Of a stretch of 49,727 nt of DNA, positions 16,681 to 25,777 are shown in pieces. Within the stretch, counting starts at the first letter, position 1. Every line of letters begins with the position of its first letter. The notes beneath the pieces were generated by a model, which ran no database searches, was not told the origin of the DNA, and saw nothing but the letters and a program-made list of their open reading frames with translations. Both the position numbers and the translations under genes were made by a program. The DNA comes from Corynebacterium phoceense (GTDB lineage Bacteria > Actinomycetota > Actinomycetes > Mycobacteriales > Mycobacteriaceae): assembly GCF_900092335.1 (NCBI RefSeq), contig NZ_LT596208.1, forward strand, positions 100,789-150,515. The letters are read 5' to 3'.

Positions 16681-17310
16681 ATGGATTCTCGAGAGCAAAT
16701 CGAAGATAAGATTCTCTGCGGTCAGCCCTTCCGCCCTATTGAGGACCCGGATCTCTATTACGAGATGATGGAGGCGGCGGAGAAGTGTCACGATCTCAAC
16801 CAGCTTCGTCCACTTCAAACAGCGGAGAAGCAGGCAGTGATGGCAGACCTGCTTGGTGAACTGGGGGAGCGCTTAATGGTTTTCCTGCCATTTCATGTCC
16901 AATATGGCTCGAAAATCAAGGTCGGAGATGGCGTGACCTTCAATCGAGGAACGACGGTACTTGATATGGCCCCGGTGACATTTGGCAATGAGGTCATGGT
17001 TGGTCCATGGTGTTCCTTCTTTGCTGGCAATCACGCCTTAGACCCCGTAGAGCGGCAATACATGGTGTGTACCGGGGGTGCGATCACCATACAAGACCAT
17101 GTGTGGCTTGGTGGCAATTGCACGGTAACTGCGGGTGTCACGATTGGGCATGGTGCAGTAATTGGTGCTGGCAGTGTTGTGACAAGAGATATTCCGCCCA
17201 TGGTACTCGCAGCCGGTAATCCGTGCCGAGTCATTCGTGATATTGGCCCGGAAGATAAGCTCATGGGGGAGTCTTGGGTTCCTGAGTGGCCTAGTTGGAT
17301 TACGGATTGA
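16681..17310 (+). CDS. Hexapeptide-repeat O-acetyltransferase (maltose/galactoside acetyltransferase-like)
   Basis: 209 residues; AAGGAG lies just before ATG 16681. The N-terminal helical cap (REQIEDKILCGQPF, then YYEMMEAAEK) and the left-handed beta-helix of hexapeptide repeats (IQDHVWLGGNCTVTAGVTIG, IGAGSVVT) place it in the NodL/LacA/Maa group. The acetyl-CoA-dependent enzyme puts acetyl on sugar hydroxyls; the catalytic His is probably in AGNHALD. It is first in an operon with a glycosyltransferase 8 bases downstream, so the likely substrate is the sugar added by that enzyme. Confidence 0.87.
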   Translation: MDSREQIEDKILCGQPFRPIEDPDLYYEMMEAAEKCHDLNQLRPLQTAEKQAVMADLLGELGERLMVFLPFHVQYGSKIKVGDGVTFNRGTTVLDMAPVTFGNEVMVGPWCSFFAGNHALDPVERQYMVCTGGAITIQDHVWLGGNCTVTAGVTIGHGAVIGAGSVVTRDIPPMVLAAGNPCRVIRDIGPEDKLMGESWVPEWPSWITD

Positions 17311-17317
17311 GACGGCT

Positions 17318-18535
17318 GTGAAAGTTCTCGCGGTCGTCCTGGGTTCTGAGGGTGATATGCTGCCATTTGCGCACCTTGGTGTCGCACTTCGAGATCGTGG
17401 CCACCAGTTTGTTTTGGCTGGGTTTAGCGAATTCGGCGGGAGTTTTCGTGCAAACGGGGTGGACTACATCGAGTTACCCGGTGATTACCGGGCGTTAATG
17501 AAGCGCCTTTTGGGCGATAGTAAAGGCATGATGGACACTGTCTTAGGTATCCGTGAGATGATATCTGAAGCCCACGTTTTCGATGTGTTAGAGCATGCCA
17601 TGGATGGCGTTGACGTGGTCATGTACACCCAATTCAGTGAAGTTGCTCGGTTGTTAGGGGCTGCACGCGGAGTCCCCAGCGTTCGGGTGCAGGTTTTCCC
17701 TAGCGAACCCTGCCTCCGTTACAGCCTCGTGGATCCGCGAAAACTGGACGGCTCTGTCGGAGCTCTGGTCACCCACTGGATGTCCAATACTCTGATGGCT
17801 TGGGCGATGCGCCCAGTGATAGCGGCATGGCGCCGTAGGTTGGGGCTGCGTCAGCGAGCGCTCTCCTCTCCACCAACCACGATCTACCAATTCAGTCCCG
17901 CGTTGAGTCCGCCGGCGCCGGAATGGAAAAACCACATTCACGTCACTGGCGAGTGGCTTGACCCGCACCACAGTGAACTCGCCCTAGACCCAGCAGTCGA
18001 GGAGTTTGTGGCTGCCGGCTCGGCCCCGGTTCTGGCAAGCTTTGGGAGTATGGTCTCAGATCGCGTTTATGACCTTCAACGATGGACTCGAGACGCGTGC
18101 ATCGAGCATGGTCTGCGGGCGATAATCGTCGATCCCGATCATGAGCCTGGTGTGAGAGAAGGAATCCTCACCGTCGCCCGGGTCCCGTTCGCGACTGTGC
18201 TTCCGTGGTGCCGTGCAGGCATCTGCCACGGCTCACTGGGCACCACCGGGGCGATCCTGCGCGCCGGCAAGCCGTGCCTTGCGGTTGCATTCGGTGGTGA
18301 CCAACATTTCCATGCCAACGCAGTTTGTCGAAACGGTGCCGGGCCGAACTATATTGACGCCCAGCGAGGCGAACTGAGTGCCCAGTCCCTGGCCGCCGGA
18401 ATTGCCGATTTGGTAAGTGGAGCATACGACTCCGCAGCCCGCAGGATGCCCGAGTTGCTTGCCACAGACCCGGGTACCGTCGCAGCAGTAGAAATCGTGC
18501 TTAATCAGTCCGACCTAGCGAAAGGCGAAAAATGA
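17318..18535 (+). CDS. UDP-glycosyltransferase-like protein (GT-B, MGT/GT1 family)
   Basis: 405 residues from GTG 17318, where homology begins (KVLAVVLGSEGDMLPF, a GSxGD N-terminal nucleotide-sugar enzyme signature). The C-terminal GT-B half has SFGSM, then VPFATVLPWCRAGICHGSLGTT, the usual HGG-type donor site loop in variant form (HGSLGTT). Such enzymes glycosylate lipids, macrolides and, in the case of IroB, catecholate siderophores. The start lies 8 bases after the acetyltransferase stop, and the stop overlaps the thioesterase ATG (ATGA), so all three are coupled. The acceptor is unknown. Confidence 0.85.
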   Translation: MKVLAVVLGSEGDMLPFAHLGVALRDRGHQFVLAGFSEFGGSFRANGVDYIELPGDYRALMKRLLGDSKGMMDTVLGIREMISEAHVFDVLEHAMDGVDVVMYTQFSEVARLLGAARGVPSVRVQVFPSEPCLRYSLVDPRKLDGSVGALVTHWMSNTLMAWAMRPVIAAWRRRLGLRQRALSSPPTTIYQFSPALSPPAPEWKNHIHVTGEWLDPHHSELALDPAVEEFVAAGSAPVLASFGSMVSDRVYDLQRWTRDACIEHGLRAIIVDPDHEPGVREGILTVARVPFATVLPWCRAGICHGSLGTTGAILRAGKPCLAVAFGGDQHFHANAVCRNGAGPNYIDAQRGELSAQSLAAGIADLVSGAYDSAARRMPELLATDPGTVAAVEIVLNQSDLAKGEK

Positions 18536-19317
18536 CAGAAATCAGCTGCGAGGGAGTCTTTCCGTTTGTGGCCGGACATCGCACTGGAACCCTCTTGTTT
18601 TGCTTCCATCACGCAGGAGGCAGCGCTTCCGTCTATCGTGGATGGGTGGGGGTCAACCCAAGCATTGACGTGGTGCCGGTGGAGCTTCCCGGAAAGGCAA
18701 CCCGTCGCCGAGAGAAATGGGTAAGCGACTTTGACAAGCTCGCCGATATGTGCGCAACCGAGATAGTAGATCTGGCGGCGGGCGCGCCGATTGCGTTGTA
18801 CGGCCACTCCATGGGGGCAGCGCTGGCCTACCAGGTTGCTGCCTGCCTGCAGCAGATGCATCGGCCCACTATACCGGAAGCCGTGGTGGTGGCCGCACGG
18901 CAGGCGCCCGGAGAAACCGTGCCTGGGGAATACCACTCGTCAATGGGGTTCGGTGCGCTGCGCAGGGAGTTTGAGAAGGTAGGTGGCACACCACCTGAGA
19001 TCCTTGCCAATGATGATGTGATGAAGCTGCTGCTCGCTGACATTCGTCGCGATTATGTGTTACACGAGGGCTTTCACCATGCAACCACGGTGCTTCGCTC
19101 TCCTGTGCTGGCATTGGCGGGGGATAGCGACCCAGCTGTCAGCCCAGAGATGCTTTCCCGGTGGGAAAGTTTTACCAGCGGTAGTTTTGAACTGAAGGTC
19201 CTGCCGGGTGGGCATTTCTTCCCGCTCGATACTGGAACCGAGTTCCTCGACCTGCTTGCCGGTTTTCTAGCGGGAATTACTGGGAACACTGCCTGGTTAG
19301 CGCGGAACAATGCGTGA
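18532..19317 (+). CDS. Type II thioesterase (alpha/beta hydrolase, NRPS editing)
   Basis: 261 residues. LLFCFHHAGGSASVYRGW and the nucleophile elbow YGHSMGAALAYQVA are the hallmarks of GrsT/YbtT-type editing thioesterases; the catalytic triad is completed by Asp (LAGDSDPAV) and a C-terminal His (LPGGHFF). These enzymes remove wrong acyl groups from carrier proteins of NRPS and PKS assembly lines. ATG overlaps the previous stop by 4 bases. Its presence supports that the NRPS fragment 6.5 kb away belongs to the same pathway. Confidence 0.9.
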   Translation: MTEISCEGVFPFVAGHRTGTLLFCFHHAGGSASVYRGWVGVNPSIDVVPVELPGKATRRREKWVSDFDKLADMCATEIVDLAAGAPIALYGHSMGAALAYQVAACLQQMHRPTIPEAVVVAARQAPGETVPGEYHSSMGFGALRREFEKVGGTPPEILANDDVMKLLLADIRRDYVLHEGFHHATTVLRSPVLALAGDSDPAVSPEMLSRWESFTSGSFELKVLPGGHFFPLDTGTEFLDLLAGFLAGITGNTAWLARNNA

Positions 19318-19344
19318 TTGTGACTGTTAAGTAAAGAGGCCCCG

Positions 19345-21111
19345 ATGACCGAACAAAAACCACCCATTACATTTAGGCAAATATCTCAACCTGCCCACCG
19401 GCAGATCACGGTGTCGCTGCTATTGGCGGTGCTGGCGGCGGTTTTGTCGCTGGTGCCGGTAATCGTGCTGGTTGAGCTGGTGCGCACCGTAATGCTGTCC
19501 TTCCAGGGAGAGCCGATAGATGCGTCAAAGCTGTGGCTGCTAGTCGCGGCGCTCATGGTGGCCACCGTCCTACATGGACAGGTAACCGTGAAGAGCCTCC
19601 AGGTAAGCCACCAGGCCGACGGCCTTTTGGGCGAGCACTTACGCCAGCAGCAGATTACCAAGCTGGGTAGGCTCCCGCTGTCTTGGTTTACGCGGACACC
19701 TTCGGGGACTGTGAAAACCTACATCGAAGACGACGTCACCAAGATCCACCAGCTCATCGCCCACGCGCCGCACGATTATTCGGCCGGTGTACTCGTACCG
19801 CTATTGAGCCTGGGATACATGTTCGTGGTGGACTGGCGGATAGGCCTGCTGGGCCTGGTACCACTGCTGTTGGCAGTGGCCACCATGCCGTTTATGATGC
19901 GCGAGTTTCAAGAAAAGGCGGAGAAATTTAAGTCCAGCCAGAAGCAGCTAGACGCCGCCGTCGTAGAGTTGGTGCGCGGCATCCCGGTTATCAAGGTGTT
20001 TGTTCCGGAAGGCTACGACGAGAGCATTTTCCTTAGTCGTTCCCGGAGTTTTGGTGGGTTCTATCGCGAGTGGTTGCACGCCACCGTACACCCCACCGCT
20101 TTGATGAAGATCTTCACCTCCACCGGGTTTGGCCTGCTGGTGGTAGCCGCGGCCAGCCCGTGGCTCATCACGTCTGCGGGCGTACCAGTGGCCGATGTGC
20201 TGGCAGCGTTTTTGTTCATCAACAACATCGCCGCGCCTCTGCTTATGCTTTCGCGCACTAACATCATGTTTTCGGAGGCGAAGGCTGCCGCGGCGGATCT
20301 CACCGAGTTCTTCAACATCCCGGTATTGCCGCCCGCTGCTGGCGGCAGGGAGCCTGCAAACGCCGGAATTGAGTTGAAAGATTTAAGCTTCTCCTACGTG
20401 CCGGACACCCCGGTGCTTTCCGGCATTAACCAAAAACTTACCGCCGGCAGCATCACTGCGGTGGTGGGACCTTCCGGCTCGGGGAAGTCCACGTTAGCCG
20501 CGCTCATCCCCCGGCTATTAGACCCCACGGAGGGGTCGGTGCGCATTGGTGGCGTCCCTAGTACTGATCTCCGATCTGACCAGCTCTACCGTAGGGTAGG
20601 GTTCGTCTTCCAGGACCCTTACCTTATGCGGATGAGCGTGCGGGATAACATTCGCCTCGCTCACCCGGAGGCCACCGACGCAGACGTGGTTCGCGCCGCC
20701 CGCGCCGCCCAGATTCATGAGCGCATTACCCATCTGCCGCGCGGCTACGACTCGGTGGTGGGAGAGGACGCGCAGCTTTCCGGTGGCGAGCAGCAGCGGC
20801 TGGCTATTGCCCGGTCCATCTTGCTCGACGCGCCGATCCTCGTGTTGGATGAGGCCACCGCTTTTGCGGATCCGGACTCCGAGGCCGCGATCCAGCGGGC
20901 CATTACCGAGCTGGTGGCCGGGCGCACGCTAGTAGTTATCGCACACCGGCTCCACACGATCACCGGCGCTGACCGGATCCTCATGCTGGAAAACGGTGAG
21001 GTCACCGAAGCAGGCACTCACGAAGAGTTAGTGGCGGCAGGCAAGGGCTACGCCACGATGTGGGCACGCTACCAAACCGCGCAGGCGGGCATCCAAGGGG
21101 AGGAAAAATAA
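19345..21111 (+). CDS. ABC transporter half-molecule, YbtP/IrtA-like (membrane plus ATPase domains)
   Basis: 588 residues: six-helix ABC type 1 membrane domain (about 20-310) then an ATPase domain with GPSGSGKST, LSGGEQQRLAIA and LVLDEATAFADP. Although of exporter fold, this subfamily (YbtP/YbtQ, IrtA/IrtB) imports ferric siderophores. It lacks the N-terminal siderophore-reductase domain of mycobacterial IrtA. AAAGAGG precedes ATG 19345. The stop overlaps the next gene's start (TAATG), so the two products form an obligate heterodimer. Confidence 0.9.
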   Translation: MTEQKPPITFRQISQPAHRQITVSLLLAVLAAVLSLVPVIVLVELVRTVMLSFQGEPIDASKLWLLVAALMVATVLHGQVTVKSLQVSHQADGLLGEHLRQQQITKLGRLPLSWFTRTPSGTVKTYIEDDVTKIHQLIAHAPHDYSAGVLVPLLSLGYMFVVDWRIGLLGLVPLLLAVATMPFMMREFQEKAEKFKSSQKQLDAAVVELVRGIPVIKVFVPEGYDESIFLSRSRSFGGFYREWLHATVHPTALMKIFTSTGFGLLVVAAASPWLITSAGVPVADVLAAFLFINNIAAPLLMLSRTNIMFSEAKAAAADLTEFFNIPVLPPAAGGREPANAGIELKDLSFSYVPDTPVLSGINQKLTAGSITAVVGPSGSGKSTLAALIPRLLDPTEGSVRIGGVPSTDLRSDQLYRRVGFVFQDPYLMRMSVRDNIRLAHPEATDADVVRAARAAQIHERITHLPRGYDSVVGEDAQLSGGEQQRLAIARSILLDAPILVLDEATAFADPDSEAAIQRAITELVAGRTLVVIAHRLHTITGADRILMLENGEVTEAGTHEELVAAGKGYATMWARYQTAQAGIQGEEK

Positions 21112-22835
21112 TGATCCGCACGCTCTATTCACTGGGCAGTCCGGCTGATCGTCGCCGTCTGGTGCTGGTCCTTACGCTAATTGGGATTTCCGCGGTGGCG
21201 TTGGCCATTGGCCTTATCCTCATTGCACTGTTTTTGGACACGCTGTTTAGCGAAGATCCCGCGCAGGCCGCAGCATGGTTGCCCTGGATCATTATCTCCG
21301 TCCTCGTCTACGCCGCCGCAGACTGGCCCACTGAGGTTATTGCCCAGGACCTGGGGCATGATTACGTGCTGCGCATCCACCGGCTTATCGCCGATCGCAC
21401 GGCACAGCTACCCCTGGGCTATTTTGAAGAAGATCGCGCCGGCCAGATCGGTGTTGTAGCCACCAGCGGTGCGCTGTTTGCCGCTAACGCGCCGGCAATG
21501 ATGCTGCGGCCCATGCTGCACGGTGCTGCCTCGGCCGGTTTGGCTTGCGTGTTTCTCATCGCCGTGGACTGGCGGCTGGGGCTGGTTACCGTTGCAGTGG
21601 CTGCCGTGGTGTGGTTCGCCTATAACCGCCTAATGCGGCAGTACCGCGTGGCAGAGCGCCAGAAGGGCGAGCGCAACGAGCACGGCGCCGCGGAGGTGCT
21701 GGAGTTCGCCCAGGTGCAGCCGGTGCTGCGCATGGCTGGGCCGGATTCGCTGGGGGAGCGCGCCGTGCGCGCCTCGATTCGAGAGCAGCTTAGCGCCCAG
21801 CAGCACACCCAGAAGACAGGTGAGATGATCATGGGTCGTCTGGCTTTAATCATCATGGTCGGTACCGTGGTCATTGATGCCCTGGCCACCGTGCTACTTC
21901 TCAACCACTGGCTAGAAGCAGGCACCTACATTGGCGTCATTGTGTTGGTGTTCATCCTGGCTCGCGTTGCTATGTCGGGCATACCCTACGGCGAGGGCTT
22001 GGAATCCGCGCGCAATACCTTAGATGAGATCCAAAAGATCCTCGATGCGCGGGTGTTGCCGGAGCCTGCGGTTCCGGCGGCGCCACGCGACTATGGCATC
22101 GAGTTCGATGGGGTGGGCTTTGGCTACGAACCCAACACCCCAGTGGTCCGCGACGTGAGTTTCCGCGTGGCGCCCGGAACTACTACTGCGTTGGTGGGTC
22201 CCAGCGGCTGCGGCAAGAGCACCTTGCTAAAACTTGCGGCACGCTTCTATGACGTTGACCAGGGGACCATCCGTATCGGTGGTGTGGATATTCGCGATCT
22301 TGGCTCCCGGGCGGTGTTGGATTCGCTGGCTATGGTGTTCCAATACGTGTACCTCTTCGAGGACACACTGTATGAAAACATCCGCCTGGGCTGCCACAAT
22401 GCAACGCGGGAGGAGGTGCTCCGCGCAGCGGAGTTGGCCGGTGTCACCGAGATTGCCCGGCAGCTGCCGCAGGGGTTTGACACCCTGATTAGCGAGGGCG
22501 GGCAGAATCTCTCCGGTGGTGAGCGTCAGCGTGTCTCCATCGCTCGTGCGCTACTGAAGGACGCGCGGATCGTGCTGCTTGATGAGGCGACTAGCTCTCT
22601 AGACGTGCAGAATGAGCACCTTGTGATGCGCGGTATGAAAACGCTTTCTGCCGAGCGCACCATCGTCGTCATTGCGCACCGGCTGCACACCATCCGCGAC
22701 GCGGACCAGATTGTGATGATGAGTCCCTCCGGCACCGTGGAGTCTATCGGCAACCACGAGGAACTCATGGAGAGTTCCCCACGCTACCGCAGCTTCTGGG
22801 GTGAAAAGAGCGACGCCACCAGCTGGAAGCTGTAG
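21111..22835 (+). CDS. ABC transporter half-molecule, YbtQ/IrtB-like
   Basis: 574 residues; partner of the preceding half-transporter. Membrane domain about 15-320, then an ATPase domain with GPSGCGKST, NLSGGERQRVSIA and VLLDEATSSLDVQ, and the H-loop His in IAHRLHTIRD. ATG 21111 lies in TAATG with a GGGGAGG site. The gene ends 3 bases from the stop of the convergent ECF ATPase gene, leaving no room for a terminator, so the two transcripts must overlap at their ends. Confidence 0.9.
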   Translation: MIRTLYSLGSPADRRRLVLVLTLIGISAVALAIGLILIALFLDTLFSEDPAQAAAWLPWIIISVLVYAAADWPTEVIAQDLGHDYVLRIHRLIADRTAQLPLGYFEEDRAGQIGVVATSGALFAANAPAMMLRPMLHGAASAGLACVFLIAVDWRLGLVTVAVAAVVWFAYNRLMRQYRVAERQKGERNEHGAAEVLEFAQVQPVLRMAGPDSLGERAVRASIREQLSAQQHTQKTGEMIMGRLALIIMVGTVVIDALATVLLLNHWLEAGTYIGVIVLVFILARVAMSGIPYGEGLESARNTLDEIQKILDARVLPEPAVPAAPRDYGIEFDGVGFGYEPNTPVVRDVSFRVAPGTTTALVGPSGCGKSTLLKLAARFYDVDQGTIRIGGVDIRDLGSRAVLDSLAMVFQYVYLFEDTLYENIRLGCHNATREEVLRAAELAGVTEIARQLPQGFDTLISEGGQNLSGGERQRVSIARALLKDARIVLLDEATSSLDVQNEHLVMRGMKTLSAERTIVVIAHRLHTIRDADQIVMMSPSGTVESIGNHEELMESSPRYRSFWGEKSDATSWKL

Positions 22836-22838
22836 GGA

Positions 22839-24317
22839 CTAGCTGTCGCGGCCGCGTAGATACCGCACCGTGCGCGCCAGTGCGAGATCATCGCACGGTT
22901 CGCAGGCGGTAAGGCGGCCTTTTTCCACGCGCAGGAGAAGATCGCAGCACCGCGCCACCAGCTCCATGTCATGGGTTACTACCAAAACGGTCTTGCCCTG
23001 CCGGGCTAGGGCGTCTAGCAGGTGGGCCACCCGGTGCATGCGGCACAGGTCCAGCCCGCTGGTGGGTTCATCGAAGACGATTACCTCGCGCTCACTTAGG
23101 ACTGCTGAGGCGATGGCCACGCGCTGGCGTTCGCCGCCCGAAAGCGACATCGGGTGCCGGGCCCGCTTGTCCGCGAGATCAAGTGCACCAAGCACCTCGG
23201 TAAGGCGCGCTTCGTTTTTCCCATCCGGTCCACTGGTGCCGATGATTACGTCGGACTCCACGCTCTCCCCGAAAAGCTGGTGGTTTACGTCCTGCATTAC
23301 TAAATAGGACTGGCGCAGGCGCTGCCGGGGACCCGAGAGCGAGCGGTTATTGATGTCCACCACGCCGGTGGCCTTAGATTCCAGGCCAGTCAGAACGCGC
23401 ACAAAGGTAGATTTTCCGGCCCCGTTGCGTCCTACCACGCCGATGACTTGTCCTTGCGGCAACTCCGTGTGGCTGATGCTCAGGGATGGCTCTGTAGCCT
23501 TGGGGTAGGTGAACTGTAGCTTTTTGAGCACCATCGTGCCACTTGAAGGGCGTGGCTCGCGGGTCACCTCGGGGACCTGCTGCGCTGAGCGCAAGCCCAT
23601 GCGGTACAGTTCGGCCTTGTCTAGGGTGCGAAACTCCGAGCCGCTGAGATCATGAGCGATCTGCCCGTCCTGCATAACCAGCACTCGGTCCACGATGTCA
23701 ACTAGGTAGGAAAGCCGATGCTCAGCGATCAGGACGGTGCGGCCCTGTGTCTTCCACTGCGCGACGATGCGGCGCAGCTCATCGACGGCGGCGAGGTCGA
23801 GATTTGATGATGGTTCGTCTAGTAGTAGTACCTGTGGGTGCATCGCGGCCACTGAAGCGCATGCTATTTTTTGTTTCTGGCCGCCGGAAAGTGTGAACAG
23901 GTGCCGGTCGAGGAGATGAACCATGCCGAAATCTGCGGAAAGTTCCCCAATACGCTGTCGAATCTCGTTGGGCGCCACGCCGAGGTTTTCGCAGCCAAAG
24001 GCGAGTTCGCTGGCTACTTCCAGCGTGAAAAATTGCGACTTGGGGTTTTGGAACACTGAGCCTACGCGTTCGGCGATGTCGTGTGGGTGGGCATGAGTGA
24101 TGTCTTCGTCGTCCAGCAGCACCTCCCCCGAAATCTGGGCGTCGCAGAACGTGTGCGCCACGCCGTTTATCAGGCGTAGCAGGCTGGACTTACCGCAGCC
24201 TGATTCGCCACACACTAGAATTAGTTCGCCCTTCGCCACGGTGAGATTTACGTGGTGCAGCACCGGCTCCGCTGTGTTTTGACCATAGGATAGTGACACA
24301 TCGTGCAGCTTTATCAC
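22839..24317 (-). CDS. ECF transporter ATPase, fused A-A' (two ATPase domains)
   Basis: 492 residues with two complete ATPase domains. First: GESGCGKSS, FTLSGGQKQKIA, LLLDEPSSNLD. Second: GRNGAGKST, MSLSGGERQRVA, IVFDEPTSGLD. This tandem arrangement is typical of ECF-type importer energising units. GTG 24317 overlaps the stop of the T-subunit gene (GTGA), and homology starts there; the much longer upstream open frame only mirrors the T-subunit gene. It works with the T and S proteins encoded just upstream. Confidence 0.92.
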   Translation of the reverse strand: MIKLHDVSLSYGQNTAEPVLHHVNLTVAKGELILVCGESGCGKSSLLRLINGVAHTFCDAQISGEVLLDDEDITHAHPHDIAERVGSVFQNPKSQFFTLEVASELAFGCENLGVAPNEIRQRIGELSADFGMVHLLDRHLFTLSGGQKQKIACASVAAMHPQVLLLDEPSSNLDLAAVDELRRIVAQWKTQGRTVLIAEHRLSYLVDIVDRVLVMQDGQIAHDLSGSEFRTLDKAELYRMGLRSAQQVPEVTREPRPSSGTMVLKKLQFTYPKATEPSLSISHTELPQGQVIGVVGRNGAGKSTFVRVLTGLESKATGVVDINNRSLSGPRQRLRQSYLVMQDVNHQLFGESVESDVIIGTSGPDGKNEARLTEVLGALDLADKRARHPMSLSGGERQRVAIASAVLSEREVIVFDEPTSGLDLCRMHRVAHLLDALARQGKTVLVVTHDMELVARCCDLLLRVEKGRLTACEPCDDLALARTVRYLRGRDS

Positions 24318-25060
24318 GGCAGCATCACTATATTTACCAGTAGTAGGATCAGGGACACGACGAGCACGCTTATGACTATTGCGTCGCCTACGCGGAAGCC
24401 TATCTCGCACAGCGTGGTTCGTCGGCGAGGCGAGCCCAATCCGCGGGTCACTGCAGACATAGCCAGCTCGTTGCCGATGCTCACAACGGACGCCAACAGT
24501 GGCACAAAGCGGTATTCGAGCATAGCGATCGGGTTGCGCAGGCCCGAGATGCCACGCATCTGCATGGCGGTGCGGATATCGCGGTATTCCTCGAGAATCG
24601 TCGGGAAGAACCGGAACATGATGGACGTGGGGATGGTCAGGGCGTCGGGGCTCCGCATGCGCTGCATCGCGGCCATGAATTCGCTGGCCGAGACGGTGCG
24701 TAGTAGGTACCAGCAGCACGTGATGCCAGGGAGGATGAGCGAAAGCCCTGCGAACCACGTAGCGCACACGTCCACGATGATGTGGCGCTCGGGCAGGGCC
24801 TGTACCACCACCGCAGGAAAGCCGGCGAGCACCGCGAAGGTGAGTGCGTATCGCAGTGCAGCGGCCACCATGCCGGAGGCGAGGAAAAGTGCCCCGGGAA
24901 CGGCAATGAGCATCCACCGGGCGGTGCTGCCCAGCGCCCCACTGGACCCGGCCGGTGAGATGAGCACCGAGGACACCACGAGGATGACCAGCACCGTGGT
25001 GCGTGGGTCCAGATGGAGTCCCGCTGTGTGCGTGCCTGATCCGGGCAAAGTGGGCGACAT
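24314..25060 (-). CDS. ECF transporter T component (EcfT-like)
   Basis: 248 residues with about five membrane segments. The cytosolic coupling helix region contains two short Ala/Arg motifs (MRGISGLRN and SAVTRGLGS), equivalent to the Ala-Arg-Gly coupling motifs of EcfT. ATG 25060 overlaps the stop of the S-component gene (TGATG). It links the substrate-binding S protein to the double ATPase. Confidence 0.88.
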   Translation of the reverse strand: MSPTLPGSGTHTAGLHLDPRTTVLVILVVSSVLISPAGSSGALGSTARWMLIAVPGALFLASGMVAAALRYALTFAVLAGFPAVVVQALPERHIIVDVCATWFAGLSLILPGITCCWYLLRTVSASEFMAAMQRMRSPDALTIPTSIMFRFFPTILEEYRDIRTAMQMRGISGLRNPIAMLEYRFVPLLASVVSIGNELAMSAVTRGLGSPRRRTTLCEIGFRVGDAIVISVLVVSLILLLVNIVMLP

Positions 25061-25686
25061 CAGGCGATTCCTGCTCGCTGGAAGTGCTTGGTGAAGATGC
25101 GCCGGCCGAGGATCCCGCCGAGGATCCCGCATACGAAGGTTACTATCACAATGATGAGGAATAGCCAAGTCATCTGGCCAATAGAGGTGAGGCCATCCGC
25201 GAAACTAGCACCATATTTGGTCTGCATGCCGCTGCTCTCTATGTAGCGCCGAGTGGTGAAGAAAAGCGGAATATATGATGCGGTGGGTGACACTGCTATA
25301 AAGGCATAGGCGATCACACTGTGTATTGCGCTCGTATACTTGCCGGCGCGCAAAATTAACTCGGCAAACACGGCCATGACCAAGCTGAGCAGCAGTGGCC
25401 ATATGCCTAAACCAAGCAGCAGGCTGGCGAGGCCGCTGAGAAGAAGGAATATGAAGACCATGCCGGGCTTGTGCACCTTGGCCAAGAACAGCATCATCGG
25501 GATGCCCAGGATGAGGGCCTGAACGCTGGTGATCATCACGTAGGTGATGGGGGTGATGCCGATGAAGGCGATGACCACGCCGGCTACCAAGTTGATGACG
25601 AAGAAGATGCCGATGTTCATCAGGTCGGTGATGTTCAGCCGTCCTGCTTTTGCATCTTTCGGGGTGGTGTGGGGAGTACTGGGCAT
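25060..25686 (-). CDS. ECF transporter S component, MptE/Trep_Strep family
   Basis: 208 residues, five or six hydrophobic segments. The N-terminal LNITDLMNIGIFFVIN and the stretch GIPMMLFLAKVHKPGMVF match the Trep_Strep/MptE family of ECF substrate-binding proteins, whose ligand is not firmly known. AAAGGA precedes ATG 25686. It is followed by T and AA genes with overlapping starts, the complete importer. The combination of this S family with YbtP/Q-like half-transporters and an NRPS resembles Gram-positive yersiniabactin-like loci, so a siderophore or its precursor is a reasonable ligand; this is inference. Confidence 0.85.
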   Translation of the reverse strand: MPSTPHTTPKDAKAGRLNITDLMNIGIFFVINLVAGVVIAFIGITPITYVMITSVQALILGIPMMLFLAKVHKPGMVFIFLLLSGLASLLLGLGIWPLLLSLVMAVFAELILRAGKYTSAIHSVIAYAFIAVSPTASYIPLFFTTRRYIESSGMQTKYGASFADGLTSIGQMTWLFLIIVIVTFVCGILGGILGRRIFTKHFQRAGIA

Positions 25687-25777
25687 GATGTTTCCTTTCA
25701 GATTAGGCTGCTTGTGCGTAGCACTGGGTTGGGGGCAAGTGGCTTGTCAGGTGAGTGAAACAGGTGTGGCATGAACT

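Noticed and set aside
22839-24917. A 692-residue version of the ECF ATPase
   Set aside because: The first 200 residues are low-complexity Arg/His/Pro reading antisense-frame sequence of the EcfT gene. The GTG at 24317 overlapping the EcfT stop is the proper start.
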